NCBI GenBank assembly: GCA_029261815.1
Contig: JAJDAQ010000059.1
Span: 1-64,000 of the forward strand
Source: Deltaproteobacteria bacterium
Lineage (GTDB): Bacteria > Myxococcota_A > UBA9160 > UBA6930
Reading direction: 5' to 3'
Length of the DNA stretch: 64,000 bases
A program made the translations under genes and the position numbers. The stretch's first letter is position 1; every line of letters begins with the position of its first letter. The notes below the pieces were generated by a model. That model had not been told where the DNA came from. It ran no database searches and saw nothing but the letters and a program-made list of their open reading frames with translations. Below are positions 17,820-26,338 of the stretch, one piece after another.

Positions 17820-19226
17820 CTACGACTGGATGACGAGCTTCGACAGACTCGTCTTGCGCAGATTCGTCTTCTGGATCGTGCGGACCAGCTCGGCGACCTT
17901 CTCGGTGTCGGTTTCGAACGGGTTGTTGCAGATCACGCGGACGTTGAGCAGGTTGCCGAGACGAATGTTCGACCAGTCCAGGTCGTACTGGATGCCATTC
18001 TGGCGCGCGAGCTTGATGAACTCACCGCGCATCCGGGCACGCGTGTTATGCGGCGGCTCGGTCTTGGCCTTGATGATCTCTTCGTCATTCAAGATGCGGT
18101 CGGCCTGACCGTTGCGCTCCAGCAGGTAGTAGAGCCCGCGGTTCAGCCGGATATCGTGGTACTGCAGGTCGAGCATGAAGACCCGCGGATCGCTCCACTT
18201 GGCGTCGTGCTTGTCGATGAAGCGCTCGATCAGCTTTCGCTTGATGATCCAGTCGATCTTGGTGTCGAGCTTGTTCGGGTCTTCCTCGAGCGAATCGAGC
18301 ACGTACTGCCACATCCCGACGGCGTCCTTGAGCTCGTCGGAGACCGGATAGTGCTCCATGTACTTCTGCGCCATCTCGCAGTACTCGCGCTGGATCTCGA
18401 TCGGCGAGTACTCTCGCCCGTTGTCCAGGCGGAGCTTGCGTTTGCAGGTCGCGTCGTAGGAGATGTCCTTGATGGCCTTCACGGGGTTCCGCAGCGTGAA
18501 GTCCTTGTTGATGTAGTTGTCCTCGATCATCTGGAGGACGATCGCGCACGCACCCACCTTCAGGAAGTTGGTGTACTCGCTCATGTTCGAGTCGCCAACG
18601 ATGACGTGGAGTCGCCGGTACTTCTCGCGGTCCGCGTGGGGCTCGTCACGCGTGTTGATGATCGAGCGGTCGTTCGTCGTGGTGCCCGAGATCTTCTGGT
18701 AGATGTGCTGCGCGCGCTGCGACACACAGTAGTGTACGCCGTCCTGCGTCTGGAAGACCTTGCCCGCGCCGGCGTAGATCTGCCGCGTCACCAGGAAAGG
18801 GATCAGCTGCTCGGCCAGGTAATAGAAATCCACGTCACGATCGACGAGGTAGTTCTCGTGGCAGCCGTAGCTGTTGCCGACGAAGTCGGTGTTGTTCTTG
18901 AAGATCGAGAGCTTCCCAGGGATGCGCTCTTCCCGGATCTTCTCTTCCGCGTAGTCCTGGAGGTCTTCCAGCACACGCTCTCCGGCCTTGTCATAGACCA
19001 GGAGCTGACGCGGCGACGCGCACTCGGGTGTCGCGTATTCCGGGTGGCAGCCCGTGTCCTGATAGAACCGCGCACCGTTCTCAAGGAACACATTCAGGAA
19101 GTGTTCCGTCGTGATGAGCTTCTCGAAGAGAAAGCGGATGGCTTTCTCGACCGGCAACGTCTTCCGCCCTTCAGGCGTGAAGATGATCCCGTACTCGGTT
19201 TCGACCCCGTAGATGCGCTTCTGCAC
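17820..19226 (-). CDS. pafA: Pup-protein ligase
   Basis: 468 residues of the carboxylate-amine ligase family. PafA phosphorylates the C-terminal Glu of Pup and joins it to substrate lysines. Visible: the nucleotide/metal motif YGVETEYGI, the catalytic Asp (residue 57) in YQDTGCHPEYATPE, FKNNTDFVGNSYGCHENYL, and INTRDEPHADREKYRRLHVI. It lacks the roughly 40-residue loop near the N-terminus that marks Dop, which separates the two paralogues here. GTG start with AGAGG upstream. A gap of 135 bp separates it from the GGDEF gene and contains promoter-like sequence, so pafA may also be expressed separately. Confidence 0.96.
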   Translation of the reverse strand: MQKRIYGVETEYGIIFTPEGRKTLPVEKAIRFLFEKLITTEHFLNVFLENGARFYQDTGCHPEYATPECASPRQLLVYDKAGERVLEDLQDYAEEKIREERIPGKLSIFKNNTDFVGNSYGCHENYLVDRDVDFYYLAEQLIPFLVTRQIYAGAGKVFQTQDGVHYCVSQRAQHIYQKISGTTTNDRSIINTRDEPHADREKYRRLHVIVGDSNMSEYTNFLKVGACAIVLQMIEDNYINKDFTLRNPVKAIKDISYDATCKRKLRLDNGREYSPIEIQREYCEMAQKYMEHYPVSDELKDAVGMWQYVLDSLEEDPNKLDTKIDWIIKRKLIERFIDKHDAKWSDPRVFMLDLQYHDIRLNRGLYYLLERNGQADRILNDEEIIKAKTEPPHNTRARMRGEFIKLARQNGIQYDLDWSNIRLGNLLNVRVICNNPFETDTEKVAELVRTIQKTNLRKTSLSKLVIQS

Positions 19227-19361
19227 AGCCTCTTCGCCCCGATCCGTTTGGCTAGGGTAGCCGTTCTCCCCTCTTCTATCGGCAGGGGCACTACGGAACT
19301 TGCGGAAGGATCAAACTATTTCGCGTCGCAGCCGAGGGAAAATCCCTTCGATTCCAAGGAT

Positions 19362-20300
19362 CTAGGAGGCGGAGCGCACCTCAGTGTGGCGTGAACGCTT
19401 TGCCACGTAGAGAGAACGATCCGCTTCGGCATAGAGCGTACGCGGATCCTCCGTGCGACGTTGCGCCGCACCGATCGACACCGAGACCGAGCCCTGGTCA
19501 AGTGGAGCCGCCTCGAGGGCTGCCTCGATCCGGTTGGCGACGATCGCCGCGCTCGCCAGATCGGCACGCGGGAGGAGCACGGCAAACTCATCCCCTCCGA
19601 TCCGACCAATGACGTCACAGCCACGAGTCGCGCTTTTGAGGGCGTTTCCCAGGTGTGTGATGGCTTCGTCGCCAGCCGGATGCCCATGGTCGTCGTTGCG
19701 CTGCTTCAGCCGGTCAATGTCGCAGACCAACATCGAGAGCGGCTCCTCATACCGAACGGACCGCCCCACCTCATGCGCGAGGTGGAGGTCGAACGCGGCC
19801 CGCGTCAGGACGCCGCTGAGGCCATCGGTCATCGCTTGTTCCTGGATGCGCAGGTGCATCTCCCGCGCGGAGCGCGAGACTCGCGTCAGCAGCATGCTAT
19901 GCGCGGCCATCACGCCGATGAGTACGACGAAGCCGAGCTGGATTCCAGGCGGCGCTTGACGCACAACGACCAACAAACCCAGGGCGAGCGAGAATACCGC
20001 GAGGCAGGTCATCCACTGGATGGGACGAAGGACAGCGGGCACGAAGAAGAGCGGAAGCAGCAGAACCAGAAAAGCGGCCGACCAGGTCTCGACCGCCAGG
20101 ATCGCCGTTGTCGCAATCACAGCGGTCGCGACGAACAATGCGGTGAACGGCCAACCGCGCTTGGATCCTTCGAGCCACCAGCGAAGAAAGAGACCACCGT
20201 CGGTCGAACCGCCGGGCATCCCTTCGTCGAAGTCACGCGTCAAGAGTCGCTCCCCGTCCTGGATGGTCGGTGAATCTCCTCTTCTACCGGAGATCCCCAC
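19362..20300 (-). CDS. Membrane diguanylate cyclase within the Pup-proteasome operon
   Basis: Up to 312 residues (start uncertain; TTG or ATG codons about 60-80 nt downstream are possible). About three to four hydrophobic segments occupy residues 45-140, followed by a GGDEF domain: MTDGLSGVLTRAAFD, DIDRLKQRNDDHGHPAGDEA, the intact active site RIGGDEFAVLLPRAD, and the inhibitory I-site RGCD exactly five residues before GGDEF. It should synthesise cyclic di-GMP at the inner membrane with product inhibition. It lies between the 220-aa unknown gene and pafA on the same strand, spacings 57 and 135 bp. Confidence 0.9.
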   Translation of the reverse strand: MGISGRRGDSPTIQDGERLLTRDFDEGMPGGSTDGGLFLRWWLEGSKRGWPFTALFVATAVIATTAILAVETWSAAFLVLLLPLFFVPAVLRPIQWMTCLAVFSLALGLLVVVRQAPPGIQLGFVVLIGVMAAHSMLLTRVSRSAREMHLRIQEQAMTDGLSGVLTRAAFDLHLAHEVGRSVRYEEPLSMLVCDIDRLKQRNDDHGHPAGDEAITHLGNALKSATRGCDVIGRIGGDEFAVLLPRADLASAAIVANRIEAALEAAPLDQGSVSVSIGAAQRRTEDPRTLYAEADRSLYVAKRSRHTEVRSAS

Positions 20301-20357
20301 GAATAGGGGCGTCGCTGTGACGAATGCGAATCAGAACTGAGACGGAAAAGAAAACCC

Positions 20358-21020
20358 TTAGGGGTAGCCCTTATGCGCCGGGTGCATGCCCTCGATATCC
20401 ATCGACATCTTGAAGCGGAAGGCTCGCGCATCATCGAGATGGCCAATGAACAACGCTGGGCGCGAACCATCGCGCGGACGCGCACATTCATTCAGAAAGC
20501 CGAGCGCGGCCCATCGCATGGGCGCCGAATAGTCGCCCGCATCGGTGACCGCAACGACGAGCCGACCATCGTTGTCCGGGTCCGGCTCAACGGACCAGAC
20601 ACCGCCCTGGTAGATGCTCGACGACAGCGTCAGCACGAGCCGGAGGTTACGCCCAAAGGCCGCGACTGCATCCGACCCGCTGCGTCCTTCCGTCGCGTCC
20701 TCGGCCCAGCGGTCGACGAACGACAACTGCTGGTACAGGCCCGCCTCGAAGAGACGCTGCGCGTTCTTCTCGCCACGACCCTCGAAATAGCGTTGCCGAT
20801 CCTGGCCGTCGGCTTCGACGGCATACAGCAGCTCGAGGAGACGCGTGTAGCTGGCCATCGGATACCAGGCTGAGGGGGTCGCCTTGTCTTCGATCAGCTT
20901 CACGTCAGCGGCATCAAGGCTGGCCCCGATCAGATCATCTGACAGAGCTCCTGTTCGCTTGAGCGCGAGGAGGTCTTCCACCACTCCGGCAATGATCGAA
21001 CCCTTGACTGAACCGCTCAC
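20358..21020 (-). CDS. Unknown 220-aa protein between prcA and the diguanylate cyclase
   Basis: A soluble alpha/beta protein without signal or membrane segments. The opening VKGSIIAGVVEDLL, then WYPMASYTRLLELLYAVE and the RLFEAGLYQQLSFVDRW block, faintly resemble the DUF2378/Mxa family of Myxococcota (a heme-NO-binding-like fold). I could not confirm this by eye. A beta-rich C-terminal half follows (LRLVLTLSSSIYQGGVWSVE). GTG start with AAGGGGAT a few bases upstream; 72 bp separate it from prcA, including a short GC hairpin. Its function within the proteasome operon is unknown. Confidence 0.65.
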   Translation of the reverse strand: MSGSVKGSIIAGVVEDLLALKRTGALSDDLIGASLDAADVKLIEDKATPSAWYPMASYTRLLELLYAVEADGQDRQRYFEGRGEKNAQRLFEAGLYQQLSFVDRWAEDATEGRSGSDAVAAFGRNLRLVLTLSSSIYQGGVWSVEPDPDNDGRLVVAVTDAGDYSAPMRWAALGFLNECARPRDGSRPALFIGHLDDARAFRFKMSMDIEGMHPAHKGYP

Positions 21021-21051
21021 GCCATCCCCTTCTCGCTGAAGCGACAGGTCT

Positions 21052-21064
21052 CCCCGTATCGGGG
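21052..21064 (-). terminator. Short GC hairpin after prcA
   Basis: CCCCG-TAT-CGGGG followed by GCC on the plus strand. A near copy (CCCCGTGTCGGGGCC) lies before prcB at 22616. No T-run. It may protect mRNA ends or partially terminate between prcA and the next gene. Confidence 0.35.
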
Positions 21065-21092
21065 CCGGCGCGGAGCGACTTGAGGCTGCGGG

Positions 21093-21788
21093 TTAGCCGA
21101 GGTGGCTGGCCATCTCTTCGTGGGAGAGCCGGCGGAACCGGCGGCCTCGGCCCGAACGATCGAGGATCGCGACTTCGAGGCTCTCGGGCGGAAGGTCGGA
21201 CGTGCCGTTCTCCGCCCGCTGCAAGGTCTCGCGACCGAGCCGCAACGTGGCCCCCAGGTCGAGACCATCGCTGTAGTTGGACTCGAGATGATTGGTGAGG
21301 CTATCGACGCTGCCGCCGATCGCACAGAAGCCCTTCTGATCCTGGATCGTGCCATCGAAACCAACCTTGTAGATCGCGTTGTTCTCGTGGCCCGAAAGGC
21401 TGTCGTCACCGCACTCGGCGATCACGATTTCGACTTCGAAGGGCTTGGGAGAGCGTGTGAACTCCTCCCCCAGAAGCTGCGAATAGACGTTGGCCAATGC
21501 CTTGCCGCGAACGTCGTCGCGGCTAAAGCGGTATCCCTCGGTGTCGGCCCACTGCACACCGATCTTCCGCAGCCGATCGAATTCGCTGAACTTGCCAACA
21601 CCGGCGAACGCGACGCGGTCGTAGATCTCGCCCAGCTTCTGCAGTTGCAGCGGGTTCTCGGCGATCATCAATACGCCACCCGCGAACTCGAGCGTAACGA
21701 TGGACTTCCCTCGCGCGATGCCCTTCCGAGCGAACTCGGCCTTGTCCTGGGTCATCTGCTCCGGGTTGACGTAGAACGGGAATGACAT
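21093..21788 (-). CDS. prcA: 20S proteasome alpha subunit
   Basis: 231 residues; non-catalytic subunit forming the gated outer rings of the 20S core. The start MSFPFYVNPEQMTQDKAEFARKG matches the bacterial alpha N-terminal gate and H0 helix (YVSPEQ...ARKGIARG type). The body carries LEFAGGVLMIAENP, GVGKFSEFDRLR and DGLDLGATLRLG. It starts 3 bp after the prcB stop, the usual prcB-prcA order. An unusual His-Leu-Gly ends the protein. Confidence 0.96.
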   Translation of the reverse strand: MSFPFYVNPEQMTQDKAEFARKGIARGKSIVTLEFAGGVLMIAENPLQLQKLGEIYDRVAFAGVGKFSEFDRLRKIGVQWADTEGYRFSRDDVRGKALANVYSQLLGEEFTRSPKPFEVEIVIAECGDDSLSGHENNAIYKVGFDGTIQDQKGFCAIGGSVDSLTNHLESNYSDGLDLGATLRLGRETLQRAENGTSDLPPESLEVAILDRSGRGRRFRRLSHEEMASHLG

Positions 21789-21791
21789 CGA

Positions 21792-22586
21792 CTACTCCCC
21801 GGGATGCCGGCGGTTGGACATGATGGTCTGATAGACCTGGGCGATCTCTTCGTCGCCGACCTCTTCGATTCCGTCGGCCTTGCACATCTTGACGCGCGGA
21901 TAGATCCCGCGGTGCAGGTCGACGCCTCCGGTTGCCCGGTCTTCGTCGGCCGCATCGGTGAGCGCCTCGATGGCGATGGCAATGGCTTCTTCCCGCGTGG
22001 CGTTCGTCTTGAAGCTCTTCTTCAACGACTCACGCGCGAAGATCGATCCCGATCCGACACTGTCGAACTCGGCTTCCTCGTAGCGGCCGCCGGTGATCTC
22101 GTATTTCCACACCCGACCAATTCGACGTCGCAGGTCGAACCCGGCGAAGAGCGGCACGACCGCAAGTCCCTGCATCGCGGCGGGCAGGTTCTGACGGATC
22201 ATCTGCCCAAGCGTGTTGGCCTTGCCCTCGAGTTCGAGAGGTTCGCCTTCGATCTTCTCGCGGTGTTCGAACTGGACACCGATCAGGCGCGCCATCTCGA
22301 TGGCGGGCCCGGCCGCGCCAGCAATCGCCATCAGCGAATGCGCGTCAGTCGCGTAGACCTTCTCGATTTCGCGCGATGCCACCTGGTGGCCCATCGTCGC
22401 GAGCCGATCTGCAGCGACCAGCGCACCATCAGAAAAGATCATCGAAACACAGGTCGTGCCGTGAGCGGTCTCGGGCAGTTGCCCGACCTCGGCGAACCAG
22501 TGGTGGATGTTCGGCCGGAGCGACGGACACTCCGCGTCGAGGAGCTCCATGAAGCTCGAGCCTTTGTAGCCGTCCCAGAACCGCAC
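21792..22586 (-). CDS. prcB: 20S proteasome beta subunit (catalytic)
   Basis: 264 residues with a propeptide of 43 residues that ends in AHG before TTCVSM, the autocleavage site that frees the catalytic Thr1. In mature numbering Asp17 (AADRLA) and Lys33 (EIEKVY) are in place, so the peptidase should be active. GSGSIFARE supplies the later conserved region. GTG start preceded by a G-rich Shine-Dalgarno (GGGGGG) 5 nt away. It shares an operon with prcA; a stable hairpin lies between pup and prcB. Confidence 0.97.
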   Translation of the reverse strand: MRFWDGYKGSSFMELLDAECPSLRPNIHHWFAEVGQLPETAHGTTCVSMIFSDGALVAADRLATMGHQVASREIEKVYATDAHSLMAIAGAAGPAIEMARLIGVQFEHREKIEGEPLELEGKANTLGQMIRQNLPAAMQGLAVVPLFAGFDLRRRIGRVWKYEITGGRYEEAEFDSVGSGSIFARESLKKSFKTNATREEAIAIAIEALTDAADEDRATGGVDLHRGIYPRVKMCKADGIEEVGDEEIAQVYQTIMSNRRHPGE

Positions 22587-22615
22587 GAATTCCCCCCGGA
22601 TCGTTGCGGCGCGGT

Positions 22616-22630
22616 GCCCCGTGTCGGGGC
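22616..22630 (-). terminator. GC hairpin between pup and prcB
   Basis: GCCCCG-TGT-CGGGGC, a 6-bp stem with a 3-nt loop in the 73-bp gap. Its sequence is nearly the same as the hairpin after prcA (21052), so the two bracket prcBA. Confidence 0.4.
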
Positions 22631-22659
22631 CATCGCGCGTTATCTGTCCCTGCGTGGCC

Positions 22660-22923
22660 CTACTGACCGCCTCGCTGGACGTAGTTCTTCACGAACTCTT
22701 CTGCGTTCTCTTCGAGAACCTCGTCGATCTCGTCGAGCAGGGAGTCCATGTCTTCCTTCAGGGCTTCGCCCTTCTTGGCCATCTTCTTGCCGCCCTCGCC
22801 GCTTTTGGCCTCGCCGCCGGAGTCTCCTCCGTCGCCGGACTTCTGCTTCTGGGTGGACTCGGCCGCCATCGCGACCCCAAAAGTCGCGGTGTCAGCATCA
22901 TTCCCGAAGATTCGCTTTCGCAT
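22660..22923 (-). CDS. pup: Prokaryotic ubiquitin-like protein, GGQ-terminated
   Basis: 87 residues, disordered and acidic, ending in Gly-Gly-Gln. The Gln form needs Dop deamidation before PafA can use it. The C-terminal half, DSLLDEIDEVLEENAEEFVKNYVQRGGQ in sense, matches the ARC-binding helical region of known Pups. The protein is longer than the 60-70-residue norm because of an N-terminal leader (MRKRIFGNDADTATFG). AGAGGAGA 5 nt before the ATG at 22923 supports this start; the internal Met19 has no comparable site. Gly/Ser/Lys-rich middle. Eighteen bases separate it from dop. Confidence 0.95.
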   Translation of the reverse strand: MRKRIFGNDADTATFGVAMAAESTQKQKSGDGGDSGGEAKSGEGGKKMAKKGEALKEDMDSLLDEIDEVLEENAEEFVKNYVQRGGQ

Positions 22924-22941
22924 ATCGTTCTCCTCTGGACG

Positions 22942-24426
22942 CTAGGCGCGCAGGTTTTTTACGAGCTCGGCCGCGGTCTTTGACCGCTCGAGCAACTCTT
23001 CCACGTGCTCTTTCGTCCCCTTCAACGGTTCGGCCATCAGGATCCGCTTGATCGGCTCGTCGCCGATTCCGAACGAGATTGAATCCCAATTGACTCCGAA
23101 CACGTTTTCACCGTATCGCTTCAGACACTGACCGCGGAAGTATGCCCTTGTATCGGTCGGCGGCTCCGTGATCGCTCTGTTGATTTCTTCGTCGGTGGTA
23201 ATCCGTCTCACCTTGCCCTGGCGTTCCAGAAGATAGTACAGACCCTTGTCTGGCCGGATGTCGTGGAACTGAAGATCCATCATCGCCACCTGGGGCGCTT
23301 GCCAGTCGAGGCCCTTCCGAGCCATGAATCCCTCGATGAGCGCCTTCTTGGCGACCCAATCGATACGATCGGACAGCTCGTACGGGTCCCGCTCCAACGT
23401 ATCCAGTACGACGCCCCACTCGACCAGGATCTCGTCCGCCCAATCCGGCAAGTCGTGCGCATCTCGGTACTTCAGCGCCATCTCGAGATAGTCGCGCTGC
23501 ATCTGCACCGCGGTGAGCTTTCGGCCGCTGTTCAGCTCGAGCTCTCGGCGAAGGGACACGTCATGACTGACATCCCGGATACCCTTGACCGGGTCTCGCA
23601 GGGTCATGTCGAGCGTGATCGCGCCGTCTTCGATCATCGAGAGAACGATGGCGGTCGTCCCCTGCCGCAGCCAGATCGTGTACTCCAGCATGTTGGAGTC
23701 GCCCACGATCACATGAAGCCTGCGGTACTTCTCGCGATCCGCATGCGGTTCGTCGCGCGTGTTGATGATCGGGCGCTTCACCATCGTGTCGAGCGCGACC
23801 TCGGTCTCGAAGAAATCGGATCGCTGCGCCAGCTGGTAGTCGCACGGCATCGCGCGATTCTCGCTCCCGACCTTGCCTGCGCCCGAATAGACCTGACGCG
23901 ACACGAAGAACGGAATCAAATGCTCGACGATCTGCTTGAAGGACGTGCGTCGGTCCATCAAGTAGTTCTCGTGCGAGCCGTAGCTATTGCCCTTGTGATC
24001 GCTGTTGTTCTTGTGGATGAGCATCTGCGTGCCTTCCGGCAGCAGCGTGCAGGCCTCACGGCGCGAGATCTCGACGACGCGCTCCCCGGCTCGCTCATGC
24101 ACGACGAGGTCGTACGGATTCGTGACCTCGGGGCACGAGTATTCCGGATGCGCGTGATCGACGTAGTAACGCGCACCATTCGACAGCGTCTTGTTGCGCG
24201 CAATGTTCTCTTGCTGGTTAGGCGTGTACTTCTCGCCGTCCACCTGAAAACCGCGCGCGTCTGCAAGCGGGTTCTCCTGGTCGTAGTCCCAGAGGATCGA
24301 CGCAGCCGCCTCTTCCCGATAGGCGTTCACAAGGAGCACACAACTCGAGATCGGATCGAAGTCTCGATCGTTCTTGACCGTGATCCCGAATTCGATCTCG
24401 GTCCCCATGACCTTGGGAATCGCCAT
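22942..24426 (-). CDS. dop: Deamidase/depupylase of Pup
   Basis: 494 residues, paralogue of PafA. Dop converts Pup-Gln to Pup-Glu and removes Pup from substrates. The start MAIPKVMGTEIEFGI is typical. The nucleophilic or key Asp is residue 90 in YYVDHAHPEYSCPE. The Dop-specific insertion loop is present at roughly residues 40-75 (AASILWDYDQENPL). Downstream are HKNNSDHKGNSYGSHENYL and INTRDEPHADREKYRRL, as in PafA. The ATG at 24426 has AGAGGT 5 nt upstream. It lies between arc and pup, as in Actinobacteria. Confidence 0.96.
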   Translation of the reverse strand: MAIPKVMGTEIEFGITVKNDRDFDPISSCVLLVNAYREEAAASILWDYDQENPLADARGFQVDGEKYTPNQQENIARNKTLSNGARYYVDHAHPEYSCPEVTNPYDLVVHERAGERVVEISRREACTLLPEGTQMLIHKNNSDHKGNSYGSHENYLMDRRTSFKQIVEHLIPFFVSRQVYSGAGKVGSENRAMPCDYQLAQRSDFFETEVALDTMVKRPIINTRDEPHADREKYRRLHVIVGDSNMLEYTIWLRQGTTAIVLSMIEDGAITLDMTLRDPVKGIRDVSHDVSLRRELELNSGRKLTAVQMQRDYLEMALKYRDAHDLPDWADEILVEWGVVLDTLERDPYELSDRIDWVAKKALIEGFMARKGLDWQAPQVAMMDLQFHDIRPDKGLYYLLERQGKVRRITTDEEINRAITEPPTDTRAYFRGQCLKRYGENVFGVNWDSISFGIGDEPIKRILMAEPLKGTKEHVEELLERSKTAAELVKNLRA

Positions 24427-24490
24427 CAAGTACCTCTAACGGCGCTGGGGCGAGTTCCGCCCCTGCGTTCAGCCGTCACTGCGTCGGAAC

Positions 24491-26338
24491 CTAGACGTAC
24501 TGGCCGCCCGAGTCGACGTTCTCGATGGAGACCTCTTTGCGACTGATGCCGGTAATGAGCGTCCGCACGTTGATGATGCGTTCGCCCTTTCGGCCGGAGA
24601 TCCGGGCCCAGTCGTCCGGGTTGGTCGTGTTCGGGAGATCTTCGTTCTCCTTGAACTCGTTCCGGTACGCGTCCTCGAGGTCCTGCGGCTTGATGCCGCG
24701 CTCGCCATGCTCGATGAGTCGCTTGACCGCCATCTTCTTGGCCCGAGCCACGATGTTCTCGATCATGGCGCCAGACAGGAAGTCCTTGAAGAAGAAGATC
24801 TCGCGTTCGCCCTTGGCGTACGTCACTTCGAGGAACTTGTTCTCGTCGCCGGTCGAGTACATCTTGTCGATCGTGTCGCGGATGATCCCGTCGACGATCT
24901 TGGCGCCATCGCTCCCGTACTGCTGTTCAGCGTCCGGGTGATAGGGCAGCCCCTCGATCAGGTACTTGGTGAAGATCTCATAGGCCGCGTCGCGATCCGG
25001 GCGCTGCACCTTGACCTTGAGGTCGAGGCGTCCCGGACGCAGCACGGCGGGGTCGATGAGGTCCTGGCGGTTCGAGGCACCGATCACGATCACGTTCTTC
25101 AGCGCTTCGACACCATCGATCTCGGACAGGAACTGCGCCACCACGGTGGCTTCCATGTCCGAGGAGATGCCGCTTCCGCGCATGCGGAACAGCGAGTCCA
25201 TCTCGTCGAAGAAGATCACGACCGGAACGTTGTCGTTCGCCTTCTCGCGCGCGCGCTTGAAGACTTCGCGGATCTTGTGCTCCGTCTCGCCCACGTACTT
25301 GTTGAGAAGCTCCGGGCCCTTCACGTTGAGGAAGTACGCCGCGGTCTCGCGACCCGTCTTCTCCTCGATGCGCTTGGCCAGGCTGTTCGCGACCGCTTTC
25401 GCGATGAGCGTCTTGCCGCAGCCCGGAGGTCCGTAGAGCAGGATTCCCTTCGGCGGTGAGAGCTGGTGTTCGGCGAAGACGTCCGCGTGCAGGTAGGGCA
25501 GCTCGATCGCGTCGCGCAGCATCTCCACCTGTTCGCCGAGGCCGCCAATCTGGTCGTAGGTCACGTCGGGCACTTCCTCGAGTGCCACTTCCTCGACCGC
25601 CGACTTCGGCATCTTCTCGAACGCGTACTGGGTACGCGGATCCATCATCAAGTGATCGCCGGCCTTGATCGTCTCACGGCGGAGCGGATCCGACAGCGTG
25701 ACGACGCGCTCGTCGTCGGTGTGGCCCAGCACGATGGCGCGGCCATCTTCGAGCAACTCGACAACCGCTGCGATCTCGCCGCGGCTCGTGAACCCGGCGC
25801 CCTCGACGACGTTGTACGCCTCGTTGAGAACGAGGAGCTGTCCCTCTTCGAAGTGGGTGGTATCGACGTTCGGATGGACGTTGACGCGCATCTGCTTGCC
25901 ATCGACCACGATTTCGACCGTGCCGTCCTTGTTCGGACGGATGTAGACGCCGTAGGAGTTCGGCGGCGCGCAGAGCTTGTCGACTTCTTCCTTTAGAAGT
26001 TCGATCTGCTGCTTCGCTTCCTGGAGCATCGCCACGAGCTTCTCGTTCTGGCGCTCCGAGTCCGACTGCTGCTCGCGGCTCAGGTGATAGCGACGCCGCA
26101 GCGCTTCGTATTCGGCCAACACGCGGTCGAGGCGGCGGCGGAACTCGGCGGAGTCGCCGCCGAAGAAGCGCATGGCTTCCCTGAGGTCTTCGATTTCGTC
26201 CTGGAGTGTTCGTCCCATGCCGTTTTCGCGCTCCGAGCTTCGTTCGGTGTCTTCCGTGCCTTCAGGTGTGATTCGCCGCATGACGTCGCGGACGAAGCCC
26301 CTGCGTCCTCCGGGGGAATCGGAATCGAACTCGCTCAT
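24491..26338 (-). CDS. arc: Proteasome-associated ATPase ARC/Mpa
   Basis: 615 residues. Order: a disordered, charged N-terminus; a coiled coil at about 44-122 that would bind Pup; a double OB domain to about 240; and an AAA+ module with Walker A GPPGCGKT (about 303-310) and Walker B VVIFFDEMDS (about 375-382). The protein ends in GGQYV, matching the GQYL-type C-terminal tail that docks into PrcA and opens the gate. The ATG at 26338 has CGAGGAGA 7 nt upstream. First gene of the operon, with a long leader. Confidence 0.96.
   Translation of the reverse strand: MSEFDSDSPGGRRGFVRDVMRRITPEGTEDTERSSERENGMGRTLQDEIEDLREAMRFFGGDSAEFRRRLDRVLAEYEALRRRYHLSREQQSDSERQNEKLVAMLQEAKQQIELLKEEVDKLCAPPNSYGVYIRPNKDGTVEIVVDGKQMRVNVHPNVDTTHFEEGQLLVLNEAYNVVEGAGFTSRGEIAAVVELLEDGRAIVLGHTDDERVVTLSDPLRRETIKAGDHLMMDPRTQYAFEKMPKSAVEEVALEEVPDVTYDQIGGLGEQVEMLRDAIELPYLHADVFAEHQLSPPKGILLYGPPGCGKTLIAKAVANSLAKRIEEKTGRETAAYFLNVKGPELLNKYVGETEHKIREVFKRAREKANDNVPVVIFFDEMDSLFRMRGSGISSDMEATVVAQFLSEIDGVEALKNVIVIGASNRQDLIDPAVLRPGRLDLKVKVQRPDRDAAYEIFTKYLIEGLPYHPDAEQQYGSDGAKIVDGIIRDTIDKMYSTGDENKFLEVTYAKGEREIFFFKDFLSGAMIENIVARAKKMAVKRLIEHGERGIKPQDLEDAYRNEFKENEDLPNTTNPDDWARISGRKGERIINVRTLITGISRKEVSIENVDSGGQYV

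Noticed and set aside
17460-19394. 644-codon open frame on the plus strand over pafA
   Set aside because: It is antisense to pafA, which carries all family motifs. Its length follows from high GC and codon bias.
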